From Nothopassalora personata (lineage: Eukaryota > Ascomycota > Dothideomycetes > Mycosphaerellales > Mycosphaerellaceae): a DNA stretch of 64,000 bases. A program made the position numbers and the translations under genes. The stretch spans positions 3,968,001 through 4,032,000 of the forward strand of contig CM066287.1 in the NCBI GenBank assembly GCA_033816765.1, in the 5' to 3' direction. Below the pieces are notes generated by a model that was not told where the DNA came from, searched no databases, and was given only the letters and a program-made list of their open reading frames with translations. Of the stretch, positions 46,739 to 57,924 are shown in pieces; the stretch's first letter is position 1, and each line of letters opens with the position of its first letter.

Positions 46739-48661
46739 GGCTTGTCCCAATCGTCAGATTGTGTGAGCCAAGGTGTTGTAATGTAGTGGGGAGGATTTTT
46801 AGGTTTTTGGGCGCAAGTGGAGCCGACAGCTTCTCGTCCCGCGAAGTCGAGTGCCGATCTCTCAGGACGTGACCTTTCTCCCAAACACACTGAGCACATC
46901 TCGTGAACCAGTCCTCTGCAGAACGTGTAGATTGAAATGTCCGATTTCTAGGGCACAGCGAGTGCTGAACATTCGTGGCAGTCTCCACGTTGATCCAGCG
47001 CCCACGACGCAGCAGCACGCGTTGCAAGCAGAGTCCTCCTTCGCGCGCTGATCGACACCCTTTCACGTCTCCGAGCAGCGAAGAACGACATACGTCCGAA
47101 TTAGAGCTCAAGCAGCTGAGCATGAGACGTCGGAGTGTTGGAACATAATCCTTCCAACGGCGCTCCTCGCTTGTGGTACTCGTGCTGTTTTTGACACTGA
47201 TCCACTACGTCCGGTTACCACCTACGGCGGTTATGCATGCACCACGAGTCAGGATGCTGATGGATCTGCTGCGGGCAGGCATACCGGACGATCGCTGAGT
47301 GACGATAATACCTTTGATGAAATCGCCTTTCGCAGAATCCGCCGGCCCCGGTGATCGTTGCAATACTGAGGGCCGGCTCAGTCAGGTTTCATTCTTTCAC
47401 ATCGCTTACATTTTTCGACAATCTTGACTTCCCCTTCTGCATTCTGACAGCCCAAACCCGCTAATCACATCCCGCTGTATACCGAGATATGGGACTTCTC
47501 AAACCCCAGCGCAGCGTAGCGCCACAATCGTCTCTCGAGGGATGGTAGCTTTCCTGCCATGCGGTCTGCCCAACGAGGTTGGAGCTCGTCACGTCACGGG
47601 CGATTGCTGAGCATGTCGACCTTCGACCTGTTGTCAATCAAACATTCAGATCACGTTTGTCTACGAGCACGATGCAGGTGTCAAGGACTATCTCTTACTT
47701 GATCCCTCTCACATCGGCAGCGTTCGCAGAGAACTTCATATGCGTAAGCAATTCATTCTCGCGATCATGACATCCGCTGACACGGAACAGCCTGATGTGG
47801 ATGGGAGTACTACAACCGATGATGGGTGGAGTACAATCCATGGTCGGCTGCTGCGATGACACACAACCACCAAACTCCTTCGACTATATAATAATGGATA
47901 ACTTATGGAATGGATGCTTTACTTCGTGCCGAGCGGCATCCAACTGTGGCAACTACCGTTGTGTACGAGCATCATCAGGCAGACTACGACGTTGCAGCTC
48001 ACAACTGTGGTCCCTACTACTGTGGTAACGACGCGGTTCAGCACTCTCACCCAACGACCACCATCTCGACCACGGTGACTGCCACGATCAATCCAGTGGT
48101 GACAGTCACACCGACCGTGCTGTGGGCTCAAACTGTGACGGTGACGCCCTCGTTTGGCTGATCGCAAGGAGACTGCGTGACGAGGGAGAGCATCGACAGA
48201 CGTTACGGCTGAGGACTCGAATGTTTGCTTTCTAGGGAGAGGGTGGCGAGCCAGAGCCAGAGCCATACGTAGCGTTGGCTAGAGAAGAGAGTGCTGTCGG
48301 CTGTTGATAGAATGAAGTACATTTGCGTCTGTCGAAGTCCCGGTCTTTTCAGCGTAGGATATACGAGTCTCACGTCTTCCTTTGCATGCAGTATTGGTCT
48401 TTCTATTGAACCGTTTCCAGCTGTTGGATGCTGGAAGCGATGTCTGCTGGACCCTTGGTCGCTTGATCCACGTCCCTCGATCTGAACTTGGAGCAGCAGC
48501 CAAGCCTAGACATTCATCGTCAACTGTTTCCTGCCAGGCTCACATTGAAGCGCCCACGACGCCTGCACTACTGCGACATCTGCCATATTACGACATGCTG
48601 GTCGCCCGACGATAGACCAAATCCCCTTGGCGACTGAGCTGGGGTCCTCGCGACCGCCACA
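46739..48661. other. 1.9-kb intergenic region between GON7 and the gamma-adaptin gene
   Basis: It lies between two divergent genes and so contains both promoters. It also holds one possible small secreted-protein gene (listed separately) and a Thr-rich stretch at about 47930-48161. The open frames on both strands at 46650-47123 and 48279-48724 lack family signatures and I leave them out. No RNA gene was recognised. Confidence 0.4.
47672..47859 (+). CDS. possible small secreted protein (weak)
   Basis: The ATG at 47672 starts MQVSRTISYLIPLTSAAFA-ENFIC, a good signal-peptide pattern, followed directly by a GTAAGC donor at 47744 and a CGGAACAG acceptor at 47790. The joined frame gives 46 residues ending at 47859. 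Another frame just downstream is Cys-rich (CCDD...NGCFTSCR...NCGNYRC, about 47848-47960), so the true gene may be longer or broken. Only a prediction; it may be a decayed gene. Confidence 0.25.
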
Positions 48662-51405
48662 ATGAGCTCCCGTACGCAGCACAGGCCTCGTCTCCCCTTT
48701 GCCAGTCACTGCATCTGCTGACATTACCCGTCACACGCAGTCAAGCAGTTCATCCGCAATGTGCGCGCCGCCAAAACCATCGCCGACGAACGAGCCGTCG
48801 TACAAAAGGAGAGTGCCGCAATAAGAGCGAGCTTTAGGGAGGAGTCGCACAACTCCGACTTGCGGTAGGAGCCCATATGGACACATATGGACAGCTACAC
48901 GCTGTACCAGAGGCTCACGTACTCACACTCGACTCCGTAGACGCAACAATGTCGCCAAACTCCTCTACCTCTTCACGCTGGGCGAGCGAACCCACTTTGG
49001 CCAGATCGAATGCCTCAAGCTGCTGGCGTCTCCCCGTTTCGCCGACAAGAGACTCGGCTACTTGGGCACAATGCTGCTGCTGGACGAGAACCAGGAGGTG
49101 TTGACGCTGGTCACCAACTCGCTGAAGAACGACCTGAACCACAGCAACCAATACATCGTCGGACTCGCGCTTTGCACCCTGGGCAACATCGCTTCCATCG
49201 AAATGTCCCGTGATCTCTTCCCCGAAGTCGAAACCATCCTCTCCTCGTCGAATCCATACATCAGACGGAAGGCAGCATTGTGTGCGATGCGCATTTGCAG
49301 AAAGGTGCCGGACCTGCAGGAGCACTTCCACGACAAGGCCAAGCTTCTCCTCAACGATCGCAACCATGGCGTCCTTCTCAGTGGACTCACGTTGGTGGTC
49401 AGCATGTGCGAAGCCGACGAGGAAGAGGGCGGTGAACAGGGAGTCGTGGAGATGTTCAGACCGCTGACACCTGGCTTGGTCAAGGTGCTGAAGGCACTCT
49501 CACAATCCGGATATGCGCCCGAGCACGATGTCACGGGAATCACCGATCCTTTCTTACAAGTCAAGATATTGCGCTTATTACGAGTGCTGGGTAGGGGAGA
49601 CCCTCAGACGAGCGAGCAGATCAACGATATATTGGCTCAGGTAGCCACCAACACCGAGGCATCCAAGAACGTGGGCAACTCCATTCTCTACGAAGCCGTA
49701 TTGACAATCCTGGACATTGAAGCCGACTCCGGCCTGAGGGTGCTTGGTGTCAACATTCTTGGAAAGTTCTTGACCAATCGGGACAACAACATCCGTTACG
49801 TGGCTCTTAACACCCTTCTCAAAGTCGTTGCTATTGAGCCCAATGCTGTGCAGCGACATCGAAACACCATCTTGGACTGCTTGCGAGATCCGGATATCAG
49901 CATACGGAGGCGAGCACTAGACTTGAGCTTTACCCTGATCAACGAGTCGAACATCCGAGTACTCATCCGGGAACTGCTTGCTTTCCTGGAAGTGGCTGAC
50001 AATGAATTCAAGCCCGTCATGACTTCTCAGATTGGTATTGCTGCAGACCGCTTCGCGCCTAACAAACGGTGGCATGTGGACACTATGCTTCGCGTGCTGA
50101 AACTCGCGGGCAACTATGTGAAGGAGCAAATATTGTCTTCTTTTGTCCGTTTGATTGCAACCACACCTGAGCTGCAGACGTACTGCGCGCAAAAGCTTTA
50201 CGCGGCTCTGAGAGAAGATATCAGCCAAGAAGGTCTGAATCTCGCTGGAGCTTGGGTCATCGGCGAATACGGTGACGCACTCCTCAGAGGCGGCTCTTAT
50301 GAAGAGGAAGAACTCGTGCGCGAAGTCAAAGAGAACGAAATTGTGGATTTGTTCACCACCATCCTCAATTCCAGCTACTCTGGCACCAGCGTGACCGAGT
50401 ATATCATCACTGCAGCGATAAAGCTGACAACGCGCTTACAAGACCCGGCCCAGGTCGATCGCCTCAGACGATTGTTGATCAGCAGACAAGCAGATCTGAA
50501 CGTTGAAGTTCAGCAGCGCTCTGTCGAATACGGCAACCTCTTCGGCTATGACCAAGTACGCAGAGGTGTTCTGGAGCGGATGCCACCTCCAGAGATACGG
50601 GAAGAACAAAGAGTCCTCGGCGAGGCGACTAAGAAGCGTCACAGCAAGCTACCTGCGAAGAAGAAGCCAAGCCAGATTACAGAGCAGGATATGCTGCTTG
50701 ACCTAATGGGAGGAGACTCGGGTCTTCCAACAGGCGGTGCAGGTGCAACAATGAATGGCTCACAGGCCAACAACGCTGATCTGCTCGCTGACATTCTTGG
50801 CGGTGGTGGCGCTGTCTCCTCGCCAGTGCAACAGAGCGCATCTTCGCTTAATGGATCAGTGCGACCTCAAAGCAACATGGACTCGATCATGGATCTCTTT
50901 GGTTCTCAGCCGTCAGGACCACCGGCATCGTCAACACAGCCTGCGCAATCTGCTGCTTCGAATGCCATTCTAGGTGGATTTGGAGGCGCAATAGCACCGT
51001 CCCAACAGCAAGCGCACACCGCATACAACAAGAACGGCCTCTTCGTCGCCTTCAATGTCCAGCGTAGCACACAAGCTGTGCAGGTCACGGCTCGATTCCA
51101 GAATACTAGCAACTTTGAATCGATCAGCTCTCTCAACTTGCAAGCGGCAGTGCCAAAGACACAAAAACTACAGCTGCAGGCTATCAGCTCATCCGAGCTT
51201 CAAGGAGGACAGGAGGCCACACAACAAATGCGGATCACGGGGGTCCAAGGAGTAAGTCGCTCGCAAGAATTTGCGCATGATGTCAGGATGTTAACCACAA
51301 TCACAGGCGCCTCCAGCAAAGCTACGATTACGTTTGAAGATCACATACGCCAAAGACGGCGGTGCCCCGACTACAGAACAAGTGGATTGGAGCGAGCCCA
51401 CATAG
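48662..51405 (+). CDS. APL4: AP-1 adaptor complex gamma subunit (gamma-adaptin)
   Basis: Large subunit of the clathrin adaptor AP-1, which sorts cargo at the trans-Golgi and endosomes. Exons are 48662-48671, 48741-48864, 48941-51251 and 51307-51405, with introns of 69, 76 and 55 bp; they join to 847 aa in one frame. The tiny first exon gives MSS plus one base, and the joined N-terminus reads MSSLKQFIRNVRAAKTIADE. The adaptin N-terminal solenoid (residues about 1-600) contains RNNVAKLLYLFTLGERTHFGQ-type helices and GLALCTLGNIAS. The hinge (about 610-735) is Ser/Gly/Gln-rich with acidic dileucine-like DLL and MDLF motifs that may bind clathrin. The gamma-ear is at the end (GLFVAFNVQRS, then KLRLRLKITYAK, ending VDWSEPT). 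Without the last intron the ear would be lost. Confidence 0.95.
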
Positions 51406-51722
51406 ATGATGGCGGAGAGTATGGAACTGTGCTGAGCGTTCAATGTGCTGCATGCGAGCATCCTGATAGCGGTCAGTGTAGGACTGAATCATATGGCCGA
51501 AACGTGTCCCAACGCATGTTCGAGCAAGCCGTCTTTGATACCTTGAAGCATCCCGTAAGGTACCGCGTCTTCCAGTTTCTTCACGTTAGCGCGGAGACAG
51601 GTGTCTTGTTGGACACCTTCTCTCGTCTCCTGGTGGCAGCATCCATCTGGAGACTGTGCCGCAGTCTATACTTCATCCATGCCATGACTCGATTCTTCAT
51701 GCCTTTTCCTGCAATCAATTGC

Positions 51723-52532
51723 TCAAGTTCTACCGCTACCCTTCCCTGCCCACTTTGCGGGCGCTTCCTTGACTACCTCCCCATCCTGCAACAGCACTCC
51801 CTCCCCAGTCCTGTCCTCAACCAGCTTGAAGTACTCCAACGGCAAAATCCCATCGGCATTTCCTTCACTGAGAATAACTCCGTTATCGCTGAGCCAGAAC
51901 TTAATCCCGGCCTCCATCGCTTTCGAGATATCAAGGAACATGAGCACCGTCGAAGATTTCCGCATTCCAGAGATCACAGGCGCTGCTGCTGCTGCTGCTG
52001 CATCGTCCGCCGTCTTGTCCTTTTCCACAATCGACGTGAACCCTGCCGGTAGTCCTGAGGCGAAGTGAACATGATTCCGAGTCATCGGTCTGAGACCTCC
52101 CGTCGCGACGATTTGAGGCCATGCGGCGTGGGTCGTGCCGTGGATTGCTGCGTCGGGTAGATTCTCCGCGGTGACGGGCTTGAGTAATCCTTCGCTGTCG
52201 ACTTTAAGGCTGTGGCCTTGGTTCGCTCTGATCAAGTAATCTTTGGGATCATTCGATGTGCAGTCGGTTGGGCCGGTGGGGTCTGCATTGCTGTGTAGCG
52301 AGGAGGCCGGGACCATTGTGAAGCGTTGTTTGTCGTTGTCGTGGACGATGGCGCGGAGCTCGGCAAAGGTGACTTTGAGGGATTTGATATTGCGGTTGGT
52401 GAGGACGTCGGAGACGTTGATGAAGCCTCCGGGGCTGAGGTGGAGGCCTTCTTTTTCGGCGCCGTGGCGGAGGAGCCAGGCGATCTTTTTGGAGACTTGG
52501 ACGTCTCGTGGGAGGGGACCGCGGCCGGGCAT
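51723..52532 (-). CDS. TPT1: tRNA 2'-phosphotransferase
   Basis: Removes the 2'-phosphate left at the splice junction of ligated tRNAs, passing it to NAD+ and giving ADP-ribose 1'',2''-cyclic phosphate. 269 aa, no intron. The Tpt1/KptA landmarks are all present: KKIAWLLRHGAEKEGL near residue 15-30, LIRANQGHSLKV around 100-110, AAIHGTTHAAW around 133, and a later Arg-x-HVHFASG block. These supply the conserved Arg-His-Arg-Arg active site. An Ala run of eight (GCT/GCN repeats, about 51975-52000) is a local oddity. It ends 318 bp from the convergent gamma-adaptin gene. Confidence 0.93.
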   Translation of the reverse strand: MPGRGPLPRDVQVSKKIAWLLRHGAEKEGLHLSPGGFINVSDVLTNRNIKSLKVTFAELRAIVHDNDKQRFTMVPASSLHSNADPTGPTDCTSNDPKDYLIRANQGHSLKVDSEGLLKPVTAENLPDAAIHGTTHAAWPQIVATGGLRPMTRNHVHFASGLPAGFTSIVEKDKTADDAAAAAAAPVISGMRKSSTVLMFLDISKAMEAGIKFWLSDNGVILSEGNADGILPLEYFKLVEDRTGEGVLLQDGEVVKEAPAKWAGKGSGRT

Positions 52533-52969
52533 TTGGGAGAGGAGGAGTCCTGTTGATGATCGGATTATTATGCTCGTGGGACTGAGGAGTATTTTCGCTC
52601 TTTGTGTTGTAGTATGCAGGTGGTTACGTTAGTGCTGAGTGGAATATTCGTTGTTGTGGTAGAGTAGTGGCTTTGAAGATCAAAATTCGAGGTGAAGTGC
52701 GGGCTTTGCTCCAGACATGAAAGCTTCACATGCAAGCACAGGACGGAGCGACTGAGCGAGAGTCACTCTGACAGCAAGTACAGCCTGGGGAACGCAGAGC
52801 ATAGATCATACGTAGCTGTACATTCGACTCCCGAGAAAGCATCTGTACTTGAAGTTGGCTGATACTACAATCTAACTAGTCCTTTCTCTGGTGTCATCAC
52901 ATCTGCTGTATGTGCCCAAATCATCATCGTGACAGTCATCATCATCAATTTGTATCTTCAAGCCTTCTT
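52533..52969. other. intergenic, promoter of TPT1 and 3' flank of the next gene
   Basis: 437 bp without a coding feature that I can support. It contains CAT-rich AT stretches and no recognised RNA gene. Confidence 0.4.
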
Positions 52970-53642
52970 CTACTGAGCCTCGCCTTCCTTCTTACCACCA
53001 CCGAACATTCCACTGACATATCCTCCAGCACTCTTTGCCCCCGACAGCACGGTACTGCCAGCGCTCGAAGCGCCACTAGCGACAGCCTGTCCGCCAGCCT
53101 GTGCGTTGTTGATGACAGGATCGGTCACAGACGCAGCTGCACCGCCATACGAACCGTCGCTGTCCTTGCCCTTGCGTTCAGCTCGATTGATGCCTTCCTT
53201 GGAGAAGGTGTCGCCAACAGGCTGCAAGATACCTCCTTTGCCGATTTGCTGGCCAACAGCGTTGTTGACGCCGTCCTGCAGAGTATCGACCTGCTCGATG
53301 CCAGTAATCTTGGATTTGTTGAGCGTGTCTGTGGTTGAGTCAGCGCCCTCATCGACGGAGAATCAAGGACGAGATTCTCTTACCTTTCGTGGCGTAGCTA
53401 GCCTTGTTGTCGTTTGTGAACCACTTCAAGTACATGTCTTCGATCCATGGCATCCAGTTCTCCTTTTGATGTTGGTAGCCCTCGCTGATCCATTCCATAT
53501 ACGTCTTGCCCTTCTTCTTATCTTCAGGAAGAGAATCGTATGCCTGCTTCTTCTGGTCTTCGGTCATCGCGTTCCATTTCTCTGTCCCTGCTCCAGCGGT
53601 GCTCTGCGTCTTCTCACCGGCGTGTTTGAGCTGGTCTGCCAT
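52970..53642 (-). CDS. conserved hydrophilic fungal protein, function unknown
   Basis: Two exons, 53642-53384 and 53328-52970, around a 55-bp GT-AG intron, giving 205 aa. The start is the Met of MADQLKHAGEK. The N-terminal half is charged and amphipathic with Trp (TYMEWISEGYQHQKENW, then MYLKWF). The middle carries TLNKSKITGIEQVDTLQDG, and the end is Gly/Ala/Ser-rich (GGQAVASGASSAGS, GGYVSGMFGGGKKEGEAQ). The overall composition recalls stress-related hydrophilic proteins, but that is only a composition argument. There is no enzyme motif, signal peptide or membrane segment. Confidence 0.7.
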
Positions 53643-54400
53643 CGTGAAGAATGATGGTGTAGCTATCTTGAGTGTCTGCCGCTTGTAAGCATGGGTATTA
53701 CATCTATTCATTGTCTATACCCACATATTGGGCCTGCTAGGTTGAAGAATTGGAAGTCAGAGAAATGGGTCACGAGAGCGAGTCTACTTGTTGTTCTGCT
53801 CTGCGTTGTACGAGCCGGTTTATACTGCACCCACCACGGGCGCGACGCGTCTGCTGCCCTGTTCATGCTCACATACGTGCAACAGACGTGGGCCTTCATG
53901 ATGGTATGTACGTCACAAGGCGCAAAGATGAGAGCATTGCTGTGTGTGAAAGAAATCTGGTTGGCTGTTCCAGCTGCTAGACCCCCTGCCGCAGATCATG
54001 CAGAAGCCTGTGGCGCAGGCGTCTTTCCCAGGTCTTCCAAGTTTTGCGACTTGGCCTGACGCAGCAACGCGCCTTCAGTCTTTGGGCAAACGATAAGCTT
54101 TGATCACGTTGACAGTAAGTGAGAAGTTCGTGCTTTGTCTAGAACTTCACCCGTATTACTCGTATCATGTTGCGACTACAAGCATCTAAGAGGCTTGGTG
54201 CACCGCGAGGTTGCCCATTGGAGCATACCCACACTTAGAAATCGTAAACCATTCCGTCATTAGAGCATGTAGAAAATCGCCTTTGGGGTGTATCATCATC
54301 TTGCAGTAAAACAATGTCGTCTCTCAATGCGCCGTGAGTAAGAGTAACGCCTCCCTGATATACGAGAAAGCGACGATGAGTCCATCGTCTCCATCGAAAC
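53643..54400. other. intergenic region
   Basis: 758 bp between two minus-strand genes. Short frames on both strands have no family features. No RNA gene or repeat was recognised. Confidence 0.4.
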
Positions 54401-56935
54401 CTATTCGACAATGAATTGACGCCTCTGCATCATGCTTGTCGTTCTTCCAGGGACCTCGGACTTTCGTAAAGTATAGTCAGTCCTATAGTGACCAGCTGAA
54501 GTAATTCGTCGTCGTGGCTGAGAAGGTGTGTGATATTCTGAAGGACCAGCTTCTTCCTCCGGAACGGGTGGCGTAGATTCCTTGTCGAAGAGTCTCCGGC
54601 GGCGCCCGGAAGATCCGATTGAAGCTATGCGTGAGATCTCACGGTTGCGCTCAAAAGCTGCTTCATTGGTCCTGCTGGTGAGCGTATCTCGTAGACTGGG
54701 TGTTCGATAAGTTACCAGCGTTCTATTCTCGTTCGCGATGCGCAATTTGCTGCAGAGAGCTCCGAAGTCTGTCATGGCGCGAGAAGGTGGCCGGGAAGTA
54801 TTGGCATCCTCGTCACCGCTGACATCGTCATGTCGCTGGCGGCTGCTGAACACACTGCTTGGTGCTTTGCTGACACGGCGTGGCTGCTGTAAGTAAGCTG
54901 GGTTCTGTGCGGGTTCCTGCTCTCCTGAAGAAATTTCTCCCACGTTACCACGCGGGCTGGCATTTCCAGCAAAGGGGAGGGCGTTCCCACCCAGAATGCT
55001 GCTCTTTCTGGCTTCTAGACGACTCATCGGCCGACCAACGCTGCTAATTTTCGGAGGATTGTCGGTCGACGAGTATCTAATCAATGGAGAGTCCAGGCCA
55101 GAGTTCCCCATGATTGGAGCAGGAGATGAGACTATGGATGGAGCCTCATGCTTGCCCTCGCATAGAGCCAAAGTCAGTTCCGTGAGATTGCGACACATGT
55201 TGTCAACCTTTCGTCTCACATGACGATCAGAGACGGTAAGACCGTTGATGATAGACGCGGCTGAATAATTGGTGCCTTGAGGACCAGCGCTACTGGTGAT
55301 GGCAGCCAGCTGCAGGGCGTCAGACGCTGTCGCATCGAGAGTCCGCATCAGGCTAACATTGAGCAGCGAGCGCGCCTTCTCCAACGCCGTGTGCAGCGGA
55401 GGATGGATGTCAGCGATTGTTTTGGTGGTAGAAGCCGTCACCAGCGGCGTTGGGGTGGCTTTCTTGCGGTCTGATTGTGACTTTTGCACGTTCTTTGGCG
55501 ACGAGTCGATGGTAGTTGGTGCTGTTGTCGCTGTACGTGGTCGGTCGCTGGAGTCTCTAGATGCAGCGGCGCTCGAAGATGTTGGAGCCTGGCCATTGAA
55601 CTCAAGGCTCTTGATGCGTGACTTCAGATCGTCCAGCTCCTCCCACACGCTCTCCGCAGGCTGGGACTCGTTGGAAGTGGAATCAACCTGCTTTTGGTCT
55701 GAGTCTTCTGCTGGGGACTCCTCTTCAAAGAACCCCATTGTGTGGCTCGGCGTGACGGCAGTTCCAAACGATGGCCGTCTGCGCCCATAGCCCGGCAGCT
55801 CTGGGGATTGCAGACGATCGCGAAGTCGTGAGGTTGATGCTGGCGAACGGTCGGCAAGCACGGAATAGCAACGCGGCCGGCCAGAGTTCGATCGTGCTGA
55901 GACGGAGGCGTTGTCCCCGAACGTGAAGGTGGTGCGGTCGGTGGGACCCTTGTACTGGTCCATGTGTCGCAGCGGATCGGCGGATGATCTGGTGGTGTGC
56001 AGAGACGATGAGGGCCGCGAATAGACGTGGCCGCTGGTACTCGGACGGCGGTCGGTTCGATTGTTAACCAAGATGTCGGCAGGCAAGGACCTACGCTTGT
56101 CAGCGTACGAAGTGCGGCTGGAGGACCTCAGGCGCTGGGCAAGCTCGTCGTCTGAGACCATGTTGTTGTCGTCGTCGTCGTCGTCGTCGTTGAAGTCGTT
56201 GTCTGCTGCGACTTGGAGAAACAAATCTCCGTTCCTGCTCTGGCCGGCGCGCGACATTGTTGTTATTCGACGCCCCTCTTGCGACGGTGCGCGTCTCTCT
56301 AGCGTGTACAAGGTGCGCACGTCCACCTGGGCTATGGGTGTCGTGGGCAGTGATTCTGGCCGCTGTTTCTCCGAGTGCAAGCGATCCCGGACGGCGGAGT
56401 GCAGGTTGATGGCGGATGTTCTCGCATGCGCATACGCATTGTAATGATGGGGGGGACGGAAGCCGAGGCTGGTGCTGCTGCGCTGTCGTGATGTTGAGCG
56501 CGCCTTGCTGCCGGGAATGCAACTCGTTTGCGATGGTCGTGACGCTGACTCGGCTGCTGCGCCTGCTATCGTCCGCTCATCAGAGACCAATGCAGGAGGC
56601 GCGTTGCGCTCGTCAGCAATAGTACCATGCAGGGGCAGCCGCGCTGGTGATACGATCGACCCAAGCCGGCTGTCCTTCAAGAATCTCGCTGGGATCGCTG
56701 GCGTCGGCGGCACGTCCGTCTGAGCAGCTGAGCATCGCGGTCGCACCCAGATCTTGTCCGCTGATGAAGCTCGACGCGACCGCGAACCTGCTGCAGCTGC
56801 AGAGAGCCGTTGCCGTTGTCGCTGTCCTGCATGCTGCACTACTTCTGATTGGTCGACTTTCCCGTCAGCCGTTTCAGAAATCTCATCTCCGGCCTTGGCG
56901 TCATAGAACTCCGTATCACTGTCAGTCGAGGACAT
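54401..56935 (-). CDS. large disordered fungal protein with a coiled-coil segment, function unknown
   Basis: 844 aa, single exon, starting at MSSTDSDTEFYDA; the reading frame upstream has no ATG. Most of the protein is Ser/Thr/Arg-rich and probably disordered, with an Asp run (GAC/GAT repeats, about 56165-56190). A structured part lies around residues 445-620: ESVWEELDDLKSRIKSLEFNG (a helix suited to coiled coil), then IHPPLHTALEKARSLLN and RKVDNMCRNLTELTLALCEG. This layout matches a Pezizomycotina protein often labelled LPXTG-domain-like in annotations, a name without functional meaning here. Expression and role are not evident. Confidence 0.8.
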   Translation of the reverse strand: MSSTDSDTEFYDAKAGDEISETADGKVDQSEVVQHAGQRQRQRLSAAAAGSRSRRASSADKIWVRPRCSAAQTDVPPTPAIPARFLKDSRLGSIVSPARLPLHGTIADERNAPPALVSDERTIAGAAAESASRPSQTSCIPGSKARSTSRQRSSTSLGFRPPHHYNAYAHARTSAINLHSAVRDRLHSEKQRPESLPTTPIAQVDVRTLYTLERRAPSQEGRRITTMSRAGQSRNGDLFLQVAADNDFNDDDDDDDNNMVSDDELAQRLRSSSRTSYADKRRSLPADILVNNRTDRRPSTSGHVYSRPSSSLHTTRSSADPLRHMDQYKGPTDRTTFTFGDNASVSARSNSGRPRCYSVLADRSPASTSRLRDRLQSPELPGYGRRRPSFGTAVTPSHTMGFFEEESPAEDSDQKQVDSTSNESQPAESVWEELDDLKSRIKSLEFNGQAPTSSSAAASRDSSDRPRTATTAPTTIDSSPKNVQKSQSDRKKATPTPLVTASTTKTIADIHPPLHTALEKARSLLNVSLMRTLDATASDALQLAAITSSAGPQGTNYSAASIINGLTVSDRHVRRKVDNMCRNLTELTLALCEGKHEAPSIVSSPAPIMGNSGLDSPLIRYSSTDNPPKISSVGRPMSRLEARKSSILGGNALPFAGNASPRGNVGEISSGEQEPAQNPAYLQQPRRVSKAPSSVFSSRQRHDDVSGDEDANTSRPPSRAMTDFGALCSKLRIANENRTLVTYRTPSLRDTLTSRTNEAAFERNREISRIASIGSSGRRRRLFDKESTPPVPEEEAGPSEYHTPSQPRRRITSAGHYRTDYTLRKSEVPGRTTSMMQRRQFIVE

Positions 56936-57869
56936 CCTCTCTCTCGTCAACACAGTGGGCCTGATTTGGGGACGATGGGAAGAGCGCGGGGGCGTGAGGC
57001 TCCGCTGTTATATTCCTATCCATCATACTCCAACACCTTCACCGCGCAGGCTCCGCACGGTGCCCTTCATTACTTGTACCTTGCGTCCAGCACAAACTTA
57101 ACCCGGGCTAGCCTTCATTAGCAGGGGACTTTAGTACATGGTTTAAAGAGCAAAGACCCCCATCTTGACTTGCGGCCCTTCAACCGACCGCTCTATCTCC
57201 CGCAGGCAAGTCCTTGAGCGAATCATCACATGTTTGCAAATTGCGAACTTGTTAAGAGTCGTTCTGGCGGCTCTTGTGAGCGACATCACAGGAGAGATCA
57301 GCACCACCTTGACGGCAGCAGACTCCATCACAGCTTCCAACGACAAACTTCACACGACGTGCAATGGTGACCGAAAGGCTCCCTTCGTTCCCCTCCTTGC
57401 GTTGCGCGTGAATCGAATCGAAGCTTGTGAAGCTAATTCCAGCTCCGCAATGTAGCACGCCACGTGCGAGACTATCTCCAATGGCGTGCTTCCAACACAC
57501 TATCAGCCCGGTGTCATGAAGATTGTCAGGTCGTATCCGTGTAAGATGCCCAGCGCCTACTACTGGCCTACAATCGAGCAAGCGGCGCGGCCTCACCAAT
57601 CATGGCAGATGCAGAAGGTGTAGCACTTAGCACGTATACAGATTTGGAACAAAGCCCCAAAAACTAGCACACCCGCTGGCGGGTCGCTGTCGATCCGACA
57701 TCCTGAGCGACCAGACGACCTTAGCGAGCCCAGACGCTTCTACCTCCGAGGTAGTATAGCCAATACAATGCGACCAATCAGGCTGGCTCGCTTACAGCGA
57801 GCCTTGGCGAGCAGTCTAAGATTGAATGGGGCACGTTTGAAATCGCTATTATAGCGCAACAATAACGCG
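56936..57869. other. intergenic region up to the right edge of the gene island
   Basis: Holds the promoter side of the 844-aa gene. Short frames at 57143-57599 on both strands look like chance. RIP signs begin only at the Tc1-like element. Confidence 0.4.
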
Positions 57870-57924
57870 TACAGGAGGAGGCAATAATTATACTAATCCC
57901 TACTAGTATAGATCATTTATCTAA

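Noticed and set aside
46650..47123. 157-aa minus-strand open frame overlapping GON7
   Set aside because: Composition and lack of any motif suggest chance; GON7 is the supported gene there.
53691..54059. Plus-strand 122-aa open frame
   Set aside because: No family signal, overlaps the promoter of the hydrophilic-protein gene, opposite-strand frames of similar length exist.
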